A program made the position numbers and the translations under genes. From NCBI RefSeq assembly GCF_003339585.1, contig NZ_QPKF01000001.1, forward strand, positions 496,001 to 560,000: a stretch of DNA of 64,000 bases, in the 5' to 3' direction. Below the pieces are notes generated by a model. It was not told where the DNA came from, did no database searches, and was given only the letters and a program-made list of their open reading frames with translations. This document shows positions 7,633-15,658 of this stretch, one piece after another (position 1 is the stretch's first letter; each line of letters begins with the position of its first letter). The DNA comes from Exiguobacterium sp. RIT594 (lineage in GTDB: Bacteria > Bacillota > Bacilli > Exiguobacteriales > Exiguobacteriaceae).

Positions 7633-9378
7633 ATGGCGCAAGCTCGGCGCAGAGGTACATATATCTACTTTAATTTCACAGATGTCGGGATTTTTGGAGC
7701 GGTCGTCAAAAAGGGGGTCATTAAGCGGCGGGGTGTCGTTTCCTTACCGCCCGGAACGCTTCAGGGAGGATGGCTCCAACCGGAAGCATCACTCGATCTG
7801 ATTTTTGACAGCTTACTGGCGAAGTTGAAGGTGCCCCGCGGTTCGCAAGCGGTCCTCGCGATTGACGGATCTCTCGTCCTGGCCCGGAAACTCGAAATTC
7901 CAGAGACGGTCGAGACCAATCAGATTCGCGGTTATTTGTTCATGGAACTGGGACACAGTATCGTCCTGCCGTTTGAAGAACCTTATTTTGATTACACGTT
8001 GCTCGAAGAAGACGGCAAACGGGAAATCATGTTGTATGCGGCACCGAATGAAGCGTTAAAACAGTACATGGAACTGTTCCGGAAAAAACATATCCGTCTC
8101 GCAGCAGCAGAACCTCAGCCGTTAGCGACGTTTTTTGGTCTCGATTCGCTGTATGAAGTCGAAGCTGACAGCAATCTGTTGATTTGGAACGTCAATGCGA
8201 CGAATCATCAGTTGATCATCATCGAAGACAAGGTTCCGCGTCTGATTCGTTCGGTCGATACGTTTGTCGCGAATGCCTGGGAAGTCGATGTCATCGAGGA
8301 CCGGCTGCATTACCGCTATCAATCAGATGATGCCAACGTCGAATTCATCCTGGAAGAGATGTTACTGGAATTTTCACGTGTGCTTGATTTCTATCGTTTT
8401 TCGTTAGCGCGTGACGGACGGGAAATTAGCCGTGTCATGCTGACGGGAGATTTTCCGTTTCAAGAGGAACTGGTGCGCCGGTTCGAAACGAACTTTGACG
8501 TCCGGTTGGAACAGGTGCCGGATGTCCTCGATGTGTCGGGACAATCGATTCCGAAAGCGTACTTACCGCTCGTTGGTCTTGCGACAAGCCATAAAGACCG
8601 GATCAATTTATTGCCGGACAGTGATGTCGCGCCGAAATTTCCATTGGTTGCCTCGCTGATCCTGTTGCTACTCGGCGGGATGGCAGGCGGATATCTGTAC
8701 TGGCAGACCGATCAATTTGCCGACCGGCTCGAGACGGCAAACAATCAGATTCAAATCGTCCAGGCGTTGCAATCGGAATCCGCTCAGTCGGCCAAACAAG
8801 AAGTTGCGCAGCTCAAGCAAACCGTCGACGGACTGGAAGCAACACCACGTCCGGCTGTGCCGGCTTTGGAACGGATTACGCGGTATCTGCCGGAACGCGG
8901 CTATATTTTGCAGTTTGCCTATGGAGCCGATCATCTTGTGACGATGAATGCCCAGTTTGAGACGCTCGATGAGTTAAACGGTTTTTACCGTCAATTGTTG
9001 ACGGATACGGCCTTTACCGGAGTGACGTTAACAAATGTCACGACGAAAACGATGAATGAAGAAGCGGAATTCGTCACATCAACGACGATCGATCCGTCGA
9101 CCGGCGAAGAGATTCCGACGACGACCATTACGCCGACGGACGAGACGGAGACGGAAGAACCCCGCTATATCGGGCAATTTGGTCTGACGGTTGTCCCGGC
9201 GGAAGTCATCAAAGGGGAAACGAACCAGGCGGATCCCGATGCGCCGAAGGAAGATGCAACGACGGATGCCGTGGTCGACCCGGAAGCGGAAGCGACGGAA
9301 ACGGTGGAACCACCGGCGACCGGCACAGAAGCGGACGAACCGGTTTCGACTGAAGTAGAGGAGGTGGAAGAAAATTGA
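7633..9378 (+). CDS. PilM-PilN fusion protein
   Basis: Residues 1 to about 320 are PilM-like: an actin-like ATPase fold with IYFNFTDVGIFGAVV at the start, LAIDGSLVLARKLEIPE and LLIWNVNATNHQLIIIED. Right after it, at residues 324-328, comes INLLP, the short PilN motif that in other bacteria binds a groove on PilM. A membrane helix (337-358), a coiled coil (about 360-400) and a PilN-like periplasmic-type domain (about 405-520) follow, ending in an acidic Thr/Glu-rich tail. The 581-residue frame is continuous, so the fusion is real in this sequence. It would hold PilM at the membrane permanently. pilO begins at its last codons, overlapping by 4 bp. Confidence 0.88.
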   Translation: MAQARRRGTYIYFNFTDVGIFGAVVKKGVIKRRGVVSLPPGTLQGGWLQPEASLDLIFDSLLAKLKVPRGSQAVLAIDGSLVLARKLEIPETVETNQIRGYLFMELGHSIVLPFEEPYFDYTLLEEDGKREIMLYAAPNEALKQYMELFRKKHIRLAAAEPQPLATFFGLDSLYEVEADSNLLIWNVNATNHQLIIIEDKVPRLIRSVDTFVANAWEVDVIEDRLHYRYQSDDANVEFILEEMLLEFSRVLDFYRFSLARDGREISRVMLTGDFPFQEELVRRFETNFDVRLEQVPDVLDVSGQSIPKAYLPLVGLATSHKDRINLLPDSDVAPKFPLVASLILLLLGGMAGGYLYWQTDQFADRLETANNQIQIVQALQSESAQSAKQEVAQLKQTVDGLEATPRPAVPALERITRYLPERGYILQFAYGADHLVTMNAQFETLDELNGFYRQLLTDTAFTGVTLTNVTTKTMNEEAEFVTSTTIDPSTGEEIPTTTITPTDETETEEPRYIGQFGLTVVPAEVIKGETNQADPDAPKEDATTDAVVDPEAEATETVEPPATGTEADEPVSTEVEEVEEN

Positions 9379-10106
9379 AACGGTATAGTGGTCTCATTCT
9401 TCTTGCCTTGACGATTGTTTTGATTGTCGGGGGGCTCGGCTACTTCGGTTATACGACGTACACGACGTATCAGGAATTACAGCAAACCGAAGCAACACTT
9501 GAACGGGAACAGATGGCGCTTGAAGCGGCAAAAGCGAATGAACAGAAAGTCGATGTTGCTGAATCCAGCTTCCTCCAAAAACAGGTGCCGGTCGTACCGG
9601 CGAATGATGATGTGATTGATGCAATCAATGCGGCCAGTCAAATTGCCGGTGTGAAAGTCCAAGCCATCACGTTTGGTGCAACCGGAACGGAAGCAGCTCC
9701 TGCATCACCGGTCCAGTCAACGCCTGCCGTGGACGGTGCAATGGCGACGGAATCCGAGACGGAAGCTGCTCAGACGGCAGAGACACCGGTTGCGACCACA
9801 ACGGCGACGGCACTGCCTGCTTCTTTGACGGTCGAAGCCCCGTCCTATCTCGAACTGATGGCTTTTCTTAAGCAAATCGAACGGACGGACCGGATTACGA
9901 TTTTACGCCAAATCCAGTTGACCGGTCCGGATGAACCGGGTCCAGGGAGCCAGACGATTGTCCTTGAAGACGAAATGATGTCCTTTACAGTGGAAATCGA
10001 AAGTTACTACCGTCCGGATTTAACCAAGTTGATTCCGGATAAACAGACGCCGCTTCAGGAGACGACTCCGAAATCGGATCCGTTTGTCGATGTTACAGGT
10101 AATTAA
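9375..10106 (+). CDS. pilO: PilO-like pilus alignment protein
   Basis: The 243-residue protein starts with TTG behind GAGGTGG, overlapping the stop of the PilM-PilN gene. It has the PilO layout: short cytoplasmic end, membrane helix (residues 7-28), a coiled coil (about 30-60), a low-complexity Ala/Thr/Glu linker (about 95-145) and a C-terminal ferredoxin-like domain (APSYLELMAFLKQIER onward). PilO pairs with PilN and keeps the machine aligned. The Ala/Thr-rich linker inside the fold is longer than usual. It is the last gene of the operon; a terminator follows. Confidence 0.85.
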   Translation: MKRYSGLILLALTIVLIVGGLGYFGYTTYTTYQELQQTEATLEREQMALEAAKANEQKVDVAESSFLQKQVPVVPANDDVIDAINAASQIAGVKVQAITFGATGTEAAPASPVQSTPAVDGAMATESETEAAQTAETPVATTTATALPASLTVEAPSYLELMAFLKQIERTDRITILRQIQLTGPDEPGPGSQTIVLEDEMMSFTVEIESYYRPDLTKLIPDKQTPLQETTPKSDPFVDVTGN

Positions 10107-10110
10107 CCCC

Positions 10111-10150
10111 AAAACAAGTGTTGCTCTGACTCGGAGCGATACTTGTTTTT
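10111..10150 (+). terminator. Terminator at the end of the pilus operon
   Basis: A long imperfect hairpin (AAAACAAGTGTTGCTC with GAGCGATACTTGTTTT) followed by T residues. It closes the pilus operon before maf. Confidence 0.85.
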
Positions 10151-10204
10151 CGTTATACTGAAAGTTGATTCCAGTAAGACTGGTCGAAAAAGAAGGAAAA
10201 GAGC

Positions 10205-10792
10205 GTGATACTGATGATAACGCAACACTCATTGATTCTGGCTTCGGCCTCTCCGAGACGGACGGAACTGTTACGGCAGATTGGTGTACCCCATATGATA
10301 CGACCAGCCGATGTGTTGGAGGAAGCCCCGTATCCGATGTCGGCTGACGAGTACGTGATGTATTTATCACGGAAAAAAGCCCGGGCCGTGGCGAAGTCCG
10401 GTGAAATCGTCCTGGCAGCAGATACGGTCGTCGCCCTGGATCGGCACATTCTTGAAAAACCGGTCAATCAAGCGGCTGCCCTCGAGATGTTACGACAGCT
10501 ATCCGGACGGACACATGAGGTCGTGACCGGTGTAACGCTTTTACAGGATGAACGGGAGGAGACGTTTACGATTACGACGAAGGTCCGATTCTGTGATATC
10601 CCGGAAAGCTGGATGCTGGCTTATGTTGCGACAGAGGAACCGTACGACAAGGCAGGCGGATACGGGATTCAGGGAAAAGGTGGTCTATTCGTCGAAGCGA
10701 TTGACGGCGACTATTATAATGTCGTCGGTTTACCGATCAATCCAATCAGCCGTCGTCTCGAAACGTTTGGAATCAAGCCGATGTTCGCGTAA
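10205..10792 (+). CDS. maf: Maf nucleoside triphosphate pyrophosphatase
   Basis: Maf hydrolyses non-canonical or excess nucleoside triphosphates (dTTP/UTP type) and has been linked to septum control in Bacillus. The 195-residue protein begins with the family signature LASASPRRTELL and carries AADTVVALD with the catalytic Asp, ILEKP, SGRTHEVVTGVTL and YDKAGGYGIQG. The GTG at 10205 lies 7 bp from AAGGA; ATG 10214 is the alternative start. It is the first gene of the conserved maf-radC-mre-min block. Confidence 0.95.
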   Translation: MILMITQHSLILASASPRRTELLRQIGVPHMIRPADVLEEAPYPMSADEYVMYLSRKKARAVAKSGEIVLAADTVVALDRHILEKPVNQAAALEMLRQLSGRTHEVVTGVTLLQDEREETFTITTKVRFCDIPESWMLAYVATEEPYDKAGGYGIQGKGGLFVEAIDGDYYNVVGLPINPISRRLETFGIKPMFA

Positions 10793-10818
10793 TTTCATGA
10801 ACAGAAAGGTCGGATGAA

Positions 10819-11472
10819 GTGATTGAATGGCCAAAAGATATGATTCAGTTAAAGGGTTTGGCACAGGCGACGACGGTGGAGTTATTGGCATGTCTCGTCC
10901 GCAGCGGGACACGGAACCGGAGCCCGCTTGAAATTGCCGAAGATTTACTCGACATTTATCCGTCACTAATTGAACTGGAAGCGGCAGGTGTCGGAGGACT
11001 GGAAAAGGCGCCGGGCGTCGGCAAAGCAAAGGCGCTTCAAATCATGGCGGGACTTGAACTCGGGCGGCGGCTTGTCACGGAACCGAAATGGGTCCGTCCG
11101 GTCGTCCGTTCACCCGATGATGCCGCCGAATTATTGATGGAAGAGATGCGGCTCTATCAGCAGGAACACTTCATCTGCCTGTACTTGAATACAAAAAATG
11201 AGGTCATCTCGAAGAAGACGCTGTTTATCGGAGGGCTCAATACATCGATTGTTCACCCGCGCGACATATTTCGGGAAGCCATCCGTTGTTCGGCGGCAAG
11301 CTTCATTGCGGTCCATAATCATCCGTCCGGCGATCCGACGCCGAGCCGGGAAGATATCGAAGTCTCGGAACGAATGGTCGAAGCGGGCAGATTGATCGGA
11401 ATCAGTTGCATCGATCACCTCGTCATCGGGCATGGACAATTTATTAGTATGAAACAGCGGGGATTTATGTAA
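10819..11472 (+). CDS. radC: RadC family protein with JAB domain
   Basis: The 217-residue protein has a helix-hairpin-helix part (about residues 50-75, AAGVGGLEKAPGVGKAKA) and a JAMM/MPN metalloprotease-like domain with HNHPSGDPTPSRED (H166, H168, S176, D179), the full metal-binding signature. RadC was named as a repair protein, but that role is doubtful and its true substrate is not known. GTG start. It sits between maf and mreB as in Bacillus and is followed by a strong terminator. Confidence 0.93.
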   Translation: MIEWPKDMIQLKGLAQATTVELLACLVRSGTRNRSPLEIAEDLLDIYPSLIELEAAGVGGLEKAPGVGKAKALQIMAGLELGRRLVTEPKWVRPVVRSPDDAAELLMEEMRLYQQEHFICLYLNTKNEVISKKTLFIGGLNTSIVHPRDIFREAIRCSAASFIAVHNHPSGDPTPSREDIEVSERMVEAGRLIGISCIDHLVIGHGQFISMKQRGFM

Positions 11473-11476
11473 GAAT

Positions 11477-11519
11477 AACGTCTGAGGGGGAACTGTGCTT
11501 CCTGACCTCAGGCGTTTTT
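11477..11519 (+). terminator. Terminator after radC
   Basis: AACGTCTGAGG (11477-11487) pairs with CCTCAGGCGTT (11506-11516) with one G-U pair, then T residues. It separates maf-radC from mreB. Confidence 0.85.
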
Positions 11520-11568
11520 AGTTTTGTAACAACCATTGAACTGTAAACAAGCTGTAACGTTTTAACGC

Positions 11569-11596
11569 TTTCCAAGGAAGGCTTTTCCGTTATAAT
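11569..11596 (+). promoter_or_regulatory. Promoter of mreBCD-minCD
   Basis: TTTCCA (11569-11574), 16 bp, then a perfect TATAAT (11591-11596), 38 bp before the mreB ATG and directly after a terminator. Confidence 0.6.
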
Positions 11597-11633
11597 TAGT
11601 GAAGTGTATTCTCAGAGAGGGGTTTTTTGAATA

Positions 11634-12668
11634 ATGTTTGGATCATTTAGCCGTGAAATCGGCATTGACTTAGGTACGGCAAATACGCTCGTTTATGTGA
11701 AGGGGCAAGGAATCGTCGTACGCGAACCTTCTGTCGTCGCATTCCGTACCGATACAGGTAAGATTGAAGCAGTAGGTAACGCAGCAAAAAACATGATTGG
11801 ACGGACACCGGGAAACGTGACGGCACGACGCCCGATGAAAGATGGGGTTATCGCCGATTATGAAACAACGGCTACGATGATCAAATACTTCATGGATCAA
11901 GCAACAAAGAAAAAAGGATTATTTTCTTCTAAAACAAACGTCATGATTTGTGTACCGAGCGGGATTACGTCCGTTGAAAAACGTGCGGTCGAAGACGCGG
12001 CGAAACTTGCTGGTGCACGTGAAGCCTATACGATTGAAGAACCGTTTGCAGCAGCAATCGGAGCAGGTCTTCCGGTTTCTGAACCAACGGGCTCAATGGT
12101 CGTCGATATCGGTGGCGGAACGACGGAAGTCGCGGTCATCTCACTTGGCGGTATCGTGACAAGCCAATCGATTCGTGTCGGTGGAGATGAGATGGACGAG
12201 TCAATCATTCGTTACATCAAATCAAAATACAATCTGATGATCGGTGAACGGACGGCTGAAACGTTGAAAATGACGATCGGGTATGCCCGGATTGATGAAG
12301 AATCGGAAAACGAGACGATGGAAATTCGTGGACGTGATCTCGTGACGGGACTTCCGAAACAAATCGAAGTCACAAGCGCAGAAATTTGTGATGCGTTGTC
12401 AGATACGGTCGATGCAATTTTAGCCGGTGTCAAACACACGCTTGAACAAACACCGCCGGAATTATCAGCAGACGTCATGGATCGCGGAATCGTCTTGACA
12501 GGCGGCGGAGCCCTTCTGAAAAACTTGGATGCCGTGATTGAAGATGAAACACGCATCTTGACACTCGTTGCGGAAAACGCGCTTGACTGTGTCGCAATCG
12601 GTACAGGTAAATCATTGGAGATGATGAATGTGTTACGTTCGAAATCAGGCATCTCACAAAAAAGATAA
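11634..12668 (+). CDS. mreB: Rod shape-determining protein MreB
   Basis: MreB is the actin homologue that forms membrane-bound filaments guiding lateral wall synthesis. The 344-residue protein has the phosphate 1 motif [17 protein letters not shown] at the N-terminus, phosphate 2 [18 protein letters not shown] and the adenosine motif [12 protein letters not shown], all intact. Length matches the family. It heads mreB-mreC-mreD-minC-minD, in which each gene overlaps or nearly touches the next. AGAGAGGGG precedes the ATG. Confidence 0.98.
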   Translation: MFGSFSREIGIDLGTANTLVYVKGQGIVVREPSVVAFRTDTGKIEAVGNAAKNMIGRTPGNVTARRPMKDGVIADYETTATMIKYFMDQATKKKGLFSSKTNVMICVPSGITSVEKRAVEDAAKLAGAREAYTIEEPFAAAIGAGLPVSEPTGSMVVDIGGGTTEVAVISLGGIVTSQSIRVGGDEMDESIIRYIKSKYNLMIGERTAETLKMTIGYARIDEESENETMEIRGRDLVTGLPKQIEVTSAEICDALSDTVDAILAGVKHTLEQTPPELSADVMDRGIVLTGGGALLKNLDAVIEDETRILTLVAENALDCVAIGTGKSLEMMNVLRSKSGISQKR

Positions 12669-12682
12669 GGACGGGATGAGCG

Positions 12683-13567
12683 ATGAAGCGATTTTTAAAT
12701 AATCGAAAACTGCTCATCACACTCCTTAGTTTTCTCCTTTTGGTGATTTTAATCGGAATTTCGCTCCAAGGACGTAACCAGACCCACTGGTATCAAAGTT
12801 TTGTCCGCGATACCGTCGGGGTTGGCCAACGTCTTTTTGCGACACCGATTGGCTGGATTGATGATACGGTCACTTCGGTTAAAGAAGTGCGCGATGTGTA
12901 TAAGGAAAATGAGTATTTAAAATCACGACTGGGCGACTATGCCGGAAATTCCGTCAAAGTCCGCGACCTGGAACGTGAGAACAATGAATTAAAAGACATG
13001 TTGAAGCTAAAAGGATCGATTCGGGACTATACGTTATTGCCGGCAGAAATGATCGGTCGAACGTCATCCGAATGGCAACGTTTCGTCACGGTCAATATCG
13101 GAAAAGAACAAGGTGTCAAAGCCAATATGGCCGTCGTGACAGCAGATGGTTTAATTGGCCGTGTCATTCAGACAAGTGCCTACACATCACTCGTTCAATT
13201 GTTATCAGATACGAGCCGGACGAACAATGTCTCAGCAGTTGCTGACGATACGAAAGGAAAAAGTGTCTTCGGTACGATCGAAGGATTTGATGAAGAGACG
13301 AATCTCTTGAAATTCACGAAGATTCCGAACGATGCCAAACTGAAAAAAGATCAGATTGTTACGACATCCGGACTCGGTGGTAAGTATCCGAGTGGTATCG
13401 TGGTCGGAAAGATCGAACAAGTGAAATCGGATCAATACGGTGCTTCGAAAATCGCATACGTCAAACCGGCAGCAGACTTCGAACAGTTTGGTCACGTTTT
13501 CGTGATTCAACGCGAAGCGAAGGAACCTTTCGCTGAGACCGACAAGGGAGGGGACACTAGTGAATAA
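12683..13567 (+). CDS. mreC: Rod shape-determining protein MreC
   Basis: MreC is a bitopic membrane protein linking MreB to the external wall enzymes. The 294-residue protein has a membrane helix (about residues 9-28), a coiled coil (about 70-110, rich in Glu/Leu) and the beta-barrel MreC domain (WQRFVTVNIGKEQGVKANMAVV, then VTTSGLGGKYPSGIVVGKIEQV). It lies 14 bp after mreB and overlaps mreD by 8 bp. Confidence 0.96.
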   Translation: MKRFLNNRKLLITLLSFLLLVILIGISLQGRNQTHWYQSFVRDTVGVGQRLFATPIGWIDDTVTSVKEVRDVYKENEYLKSRLGDYAGNSVKVRDLERENNELKDMLKLKGSIRDYTLLPAEMIGRTSSEWQRFVTVNIGKEQGVKANMAVVTADGLIGRVIQTSAYTSLVQLLSDTSRTNNVSAVADDTKGKSVFGTIEGFDEETNLLKFTKIPNDAKLKKDQIVTTSGLGGKYPSGIVVGKIEQVKSDQYGASKIAYVKPAADFEQFGHVFVIQREAKEPFAETDKGGDTSE

Positions 13568-14063
13568 CATCAAGTTGTTTTTCGCCGTGTTCCTTCTTTT
13601 TATCTTGGAAGGAACGTTGTTCGCAGGTCCGCTTGGAGACGGCTCTCCTTACGTCATTCATGTCACGTTGATCGCGTTGATGTTTTTAGGACGTTACGGG
13701 AAAATTGAGCAAGCGCTTGGTTTTGGACTGCTGTTCGGTCTGTTATATGATTTCGTCTATTCGGATATCATCGGAATTTATTTATTTGCGCTATCTGCCA
13801 TTCCGCTTTTTAGTAGCTTCGTGCTAAAATATGTAAAGGAGAACGTATTAACGATTATCGTCACCTTTACGTTCAGCGCTATTTTGTTTGAACTGGATAT
13901 TTATTTCTTCACGGCTTCGGTCGTAGGGGTCGGTGTTCCTTTCAAGGAACTCGCGACACAAATCATTCCAAGGAGTCTCATTGCGCAGTTGATTGGGATC
14001 ATCGTGCTGTATTATCCGATGACGCGACTGGTGCAATCCACATTTGATGAGAAAAGAGGATGA
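13560..14063 (+). CDS. mreD: Rod shape-determining protein MreD
   Basis: The 167-residue protein is almost wholly hydrophobic with about five membrane helices, the typical MreD profile. It completes the MreBCD elongation complex. The GTG start overlaps the end of mreC and follows AAGGGAGGGG. MreD is poorly conserved in sequence, so the call rests on position and topology as much as on motifs. Confidence 0.93.
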   Translation: MNNIKLFFAVFLLFILEGTLFAGPLGDGSPYVIHVTLIALMFLGRYGKIEQALGFGLLFGLLYDFVYSDIIGIYLFALSAIPLFSSFVLKYVKENVLTIIVTFTFSAILFELDIYFFTASVVGVGVPFKELATQIIPRSLIAQLIGIIVLYYPMTRLVQSTFDEKRG

Positions 14064-14066
14064 GTC

Positions 14067-14741
14067 ATGATTGAGCGTAAGCGTTATGTAACGATGAAGG
14101 GCCATCGTGGTGGCCTCGCCGTCTATGTAAATGAAAGGTGCAGTGTGGATGAATTTCTTGACGATTTAGAATTGACGCTTGCCGACAAATCCGTCGAGAA
14201 CGGACGCGCCGTTCCGATTACTTTCTTCTTCGGTCGCCGTTACGTCGACGAAGGCGTTGTGACGGCTGTCGAATCCATCGTTGCGCGTCATGATTCATTT
14301 TCGTTTAATGGGTACGACAGCGAGTGTCTGACGAAGGATGAAGCAAAAGCGCTCTATGGAGAGCGAACGTTTCATTACTTTGGCGGCACGGCCCGCAGTG
14401 GGCATGTCGTAGATGTCGAAGGGTCGATCGTCGTCATTGGCGACATCAATCCGGGAGCCGTCGTGCACGCAACCGGCAGTATTTATTGTCTGGGAGCGTT
14501 ACGGGGAACGGTTCATGCAGGAAAAGGCGGGAACGAGCAGGCTGTCATTGCGGCAAGTATCCTGCAACCGAAATGGATTTCGATTTCCGATTTCGTCCAT
14601 GAAGATCCGGATGACGCGCCGATCAAGGCGTTAGAAATGGGTTGTGCTTTTGTAGGGGAAACAGGAGTCGAATTTTCTCGTCTTCAAACCGTTCCGCTTG
14701 CGCGGATGGATCAATTTGCGATTGATAGTGAAAGAGGGTGA
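14067..14741 (+). CDS. minC: Septum site-determining protein MinC
   Basis: MinC blocks FtsZ assembly away from midcell. The 224-residue protein has the variable N-terminal FtsZ-binding domain (MKGHRGGLAVYVNERCSVDEF) and the C-terminal right-handed beta-helix (ARSGHVVDVEGSIVVIGDIN, GAVVHATGSIYCLGALRG) that dimerises and binds MinD. It starts 4 bp after mreD. Confidence 0.95.
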   Translation: MIERKRYVTMKGHRGGLAVYVNERCSVDEFLDDLELTLADKSVENGRAVPITFFFGRRYVDEGVVTAVESIVARHDSFSFNGYDSECLTKDEAKALYGERTFHYFGGTARSGHVVDVEGSIVVIGDINPGAVVHATGSIYCLGALRGTVHAGKGGNEQAVIAASILQPKWISISDFVHEDPDDAPIKALEMGCAFVGETGVEFSRLQTVPLARMDQFAIDSERG

Positions 14742-14746
14742 CAGAT

Positions 14747-15595
14747 ATGGAACAAGTGAAAGAACAGGTACATAAAGATGCGAAAACGCATGTGGGACGT
14801 GCCATCGTCGTCACATCTGGTAAAGGTGGAGTCGGTAAGACGACGACAACTGCAAACATCGGGACAGCACTTGCGCTGATGGGGAATTCGGTTTGTCTCG
14901 TCGATACAGATATCGGTCTTCGGAATCTGGATATCGTACTTGGCCTCGACAACCGGAGTATCTATAATATCGTTGACGTCGTGACCGGACAATGTAAACT
15001 GCATCAAGCCCTCGTCCGTGATAAACGTTTTGAAGAAATGTATCTGTTACCTGCTGCTCAGTCTAAGGATAAATCATCCGTCACACCGGAACAGGTAAAA
15101 GGCATCATTGACTCATTGAAATTAGAGTATGACTTTGTTTTGATTGACTGCCCGGCAGGAATCGAACAAGGATTCATGAATGCGATTGCCGGTGCAGACG
15201 AAGCCATTATTGTCACGACACCGGAAAAAGCTGCGGTTCAGGATGCAGACCGGATCATCGGGATGCTGGAGCGTTCGGAGCGTCAAATCGTGCCGAAGCT
15301 CGTCGTCAACCGTGTCCGCTCGCATATGATGGCGGCTGGAGATATGCTCGATATCGACGAAATCATGCGTATCCTGTCGATCGATCTTCTTGGCTTGATC
15401 GTCGATGATGAAGAAGTCATCGCGGCATCTCACCGCGGCGTACCTGTAACGATGAATCCGGATAACCGGGCTGGTCTCGGCTACCGGAACATCACGCGAC
15501 GGATTCTCGGGGAGTCGGTTCCATTGCTCGACATCATGGAACAGCCGCAAAAAGGATTTTTCGTGAAACTGAAAAAAATGCTTGGCATGAAATAA
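14747..15595 (+). CDS. minD: Septum site-determining ATPase MinD
   Basis: MinD is the membrane-bound ATPase that recruits MinC. It has the deviant Walker A GKGGVGKTT (G25 to T33 from the chosen start) and a C-terminal amphipathic helix (FFVKLKKMLGMK) for membrane binding. The ATG at 14747 lies 9 bp after AAAGAGG; the GTG at 14738 is too close to that site. The usual MinD start (M-G-x-A-I-V) corresponds to the GTG at 14792, which has no ribosome site. The chosen start therefore gives a 15-residue charged N-terminal extension. Confidence 0.95.
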   Translation: MEQVKEQVHKDAKTHVGRAIVVTSGKGGVGKTTTTANIGTALALMGNSVCLVDTDIGLRNLDIVLGLDNRSIYNIVDVVTGQCKLHQALVRDKRFEEMYLLPAAQSKDKSSVTPEQVKGIIDSLKLEYDFVLIDCPAGIEQGFMNAIAGADEAIIVTTPEKAAVQDADRIIGMLERSERQIVPKLVVNRVRSHMMAAGDMLDIDEIMRILSIDLLGLIVDDEEVIAASHRGVPVTMNPDNRAGLGYRNITRRILGESVPLLDIMEQPQKGFFVKLKKMLGMK

Positions 15596-15602
15596 GATGG
15601 GG

Positions 15603-15643
15603 AAAAATAGACTAGAAGGGTTTTATGCTTCTAGTCTATTTTT
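15603..15643 (+). terminator. Terminator after minD
   Basis: A perfect 16-bp inverted repeat, 15603-15618 (AAAAATAGACTAGAAG) with 15628-15643, ending in five T. Confidence 0.9.
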
Positions 15644-15658
15644 CATGGAGGAATGAAG

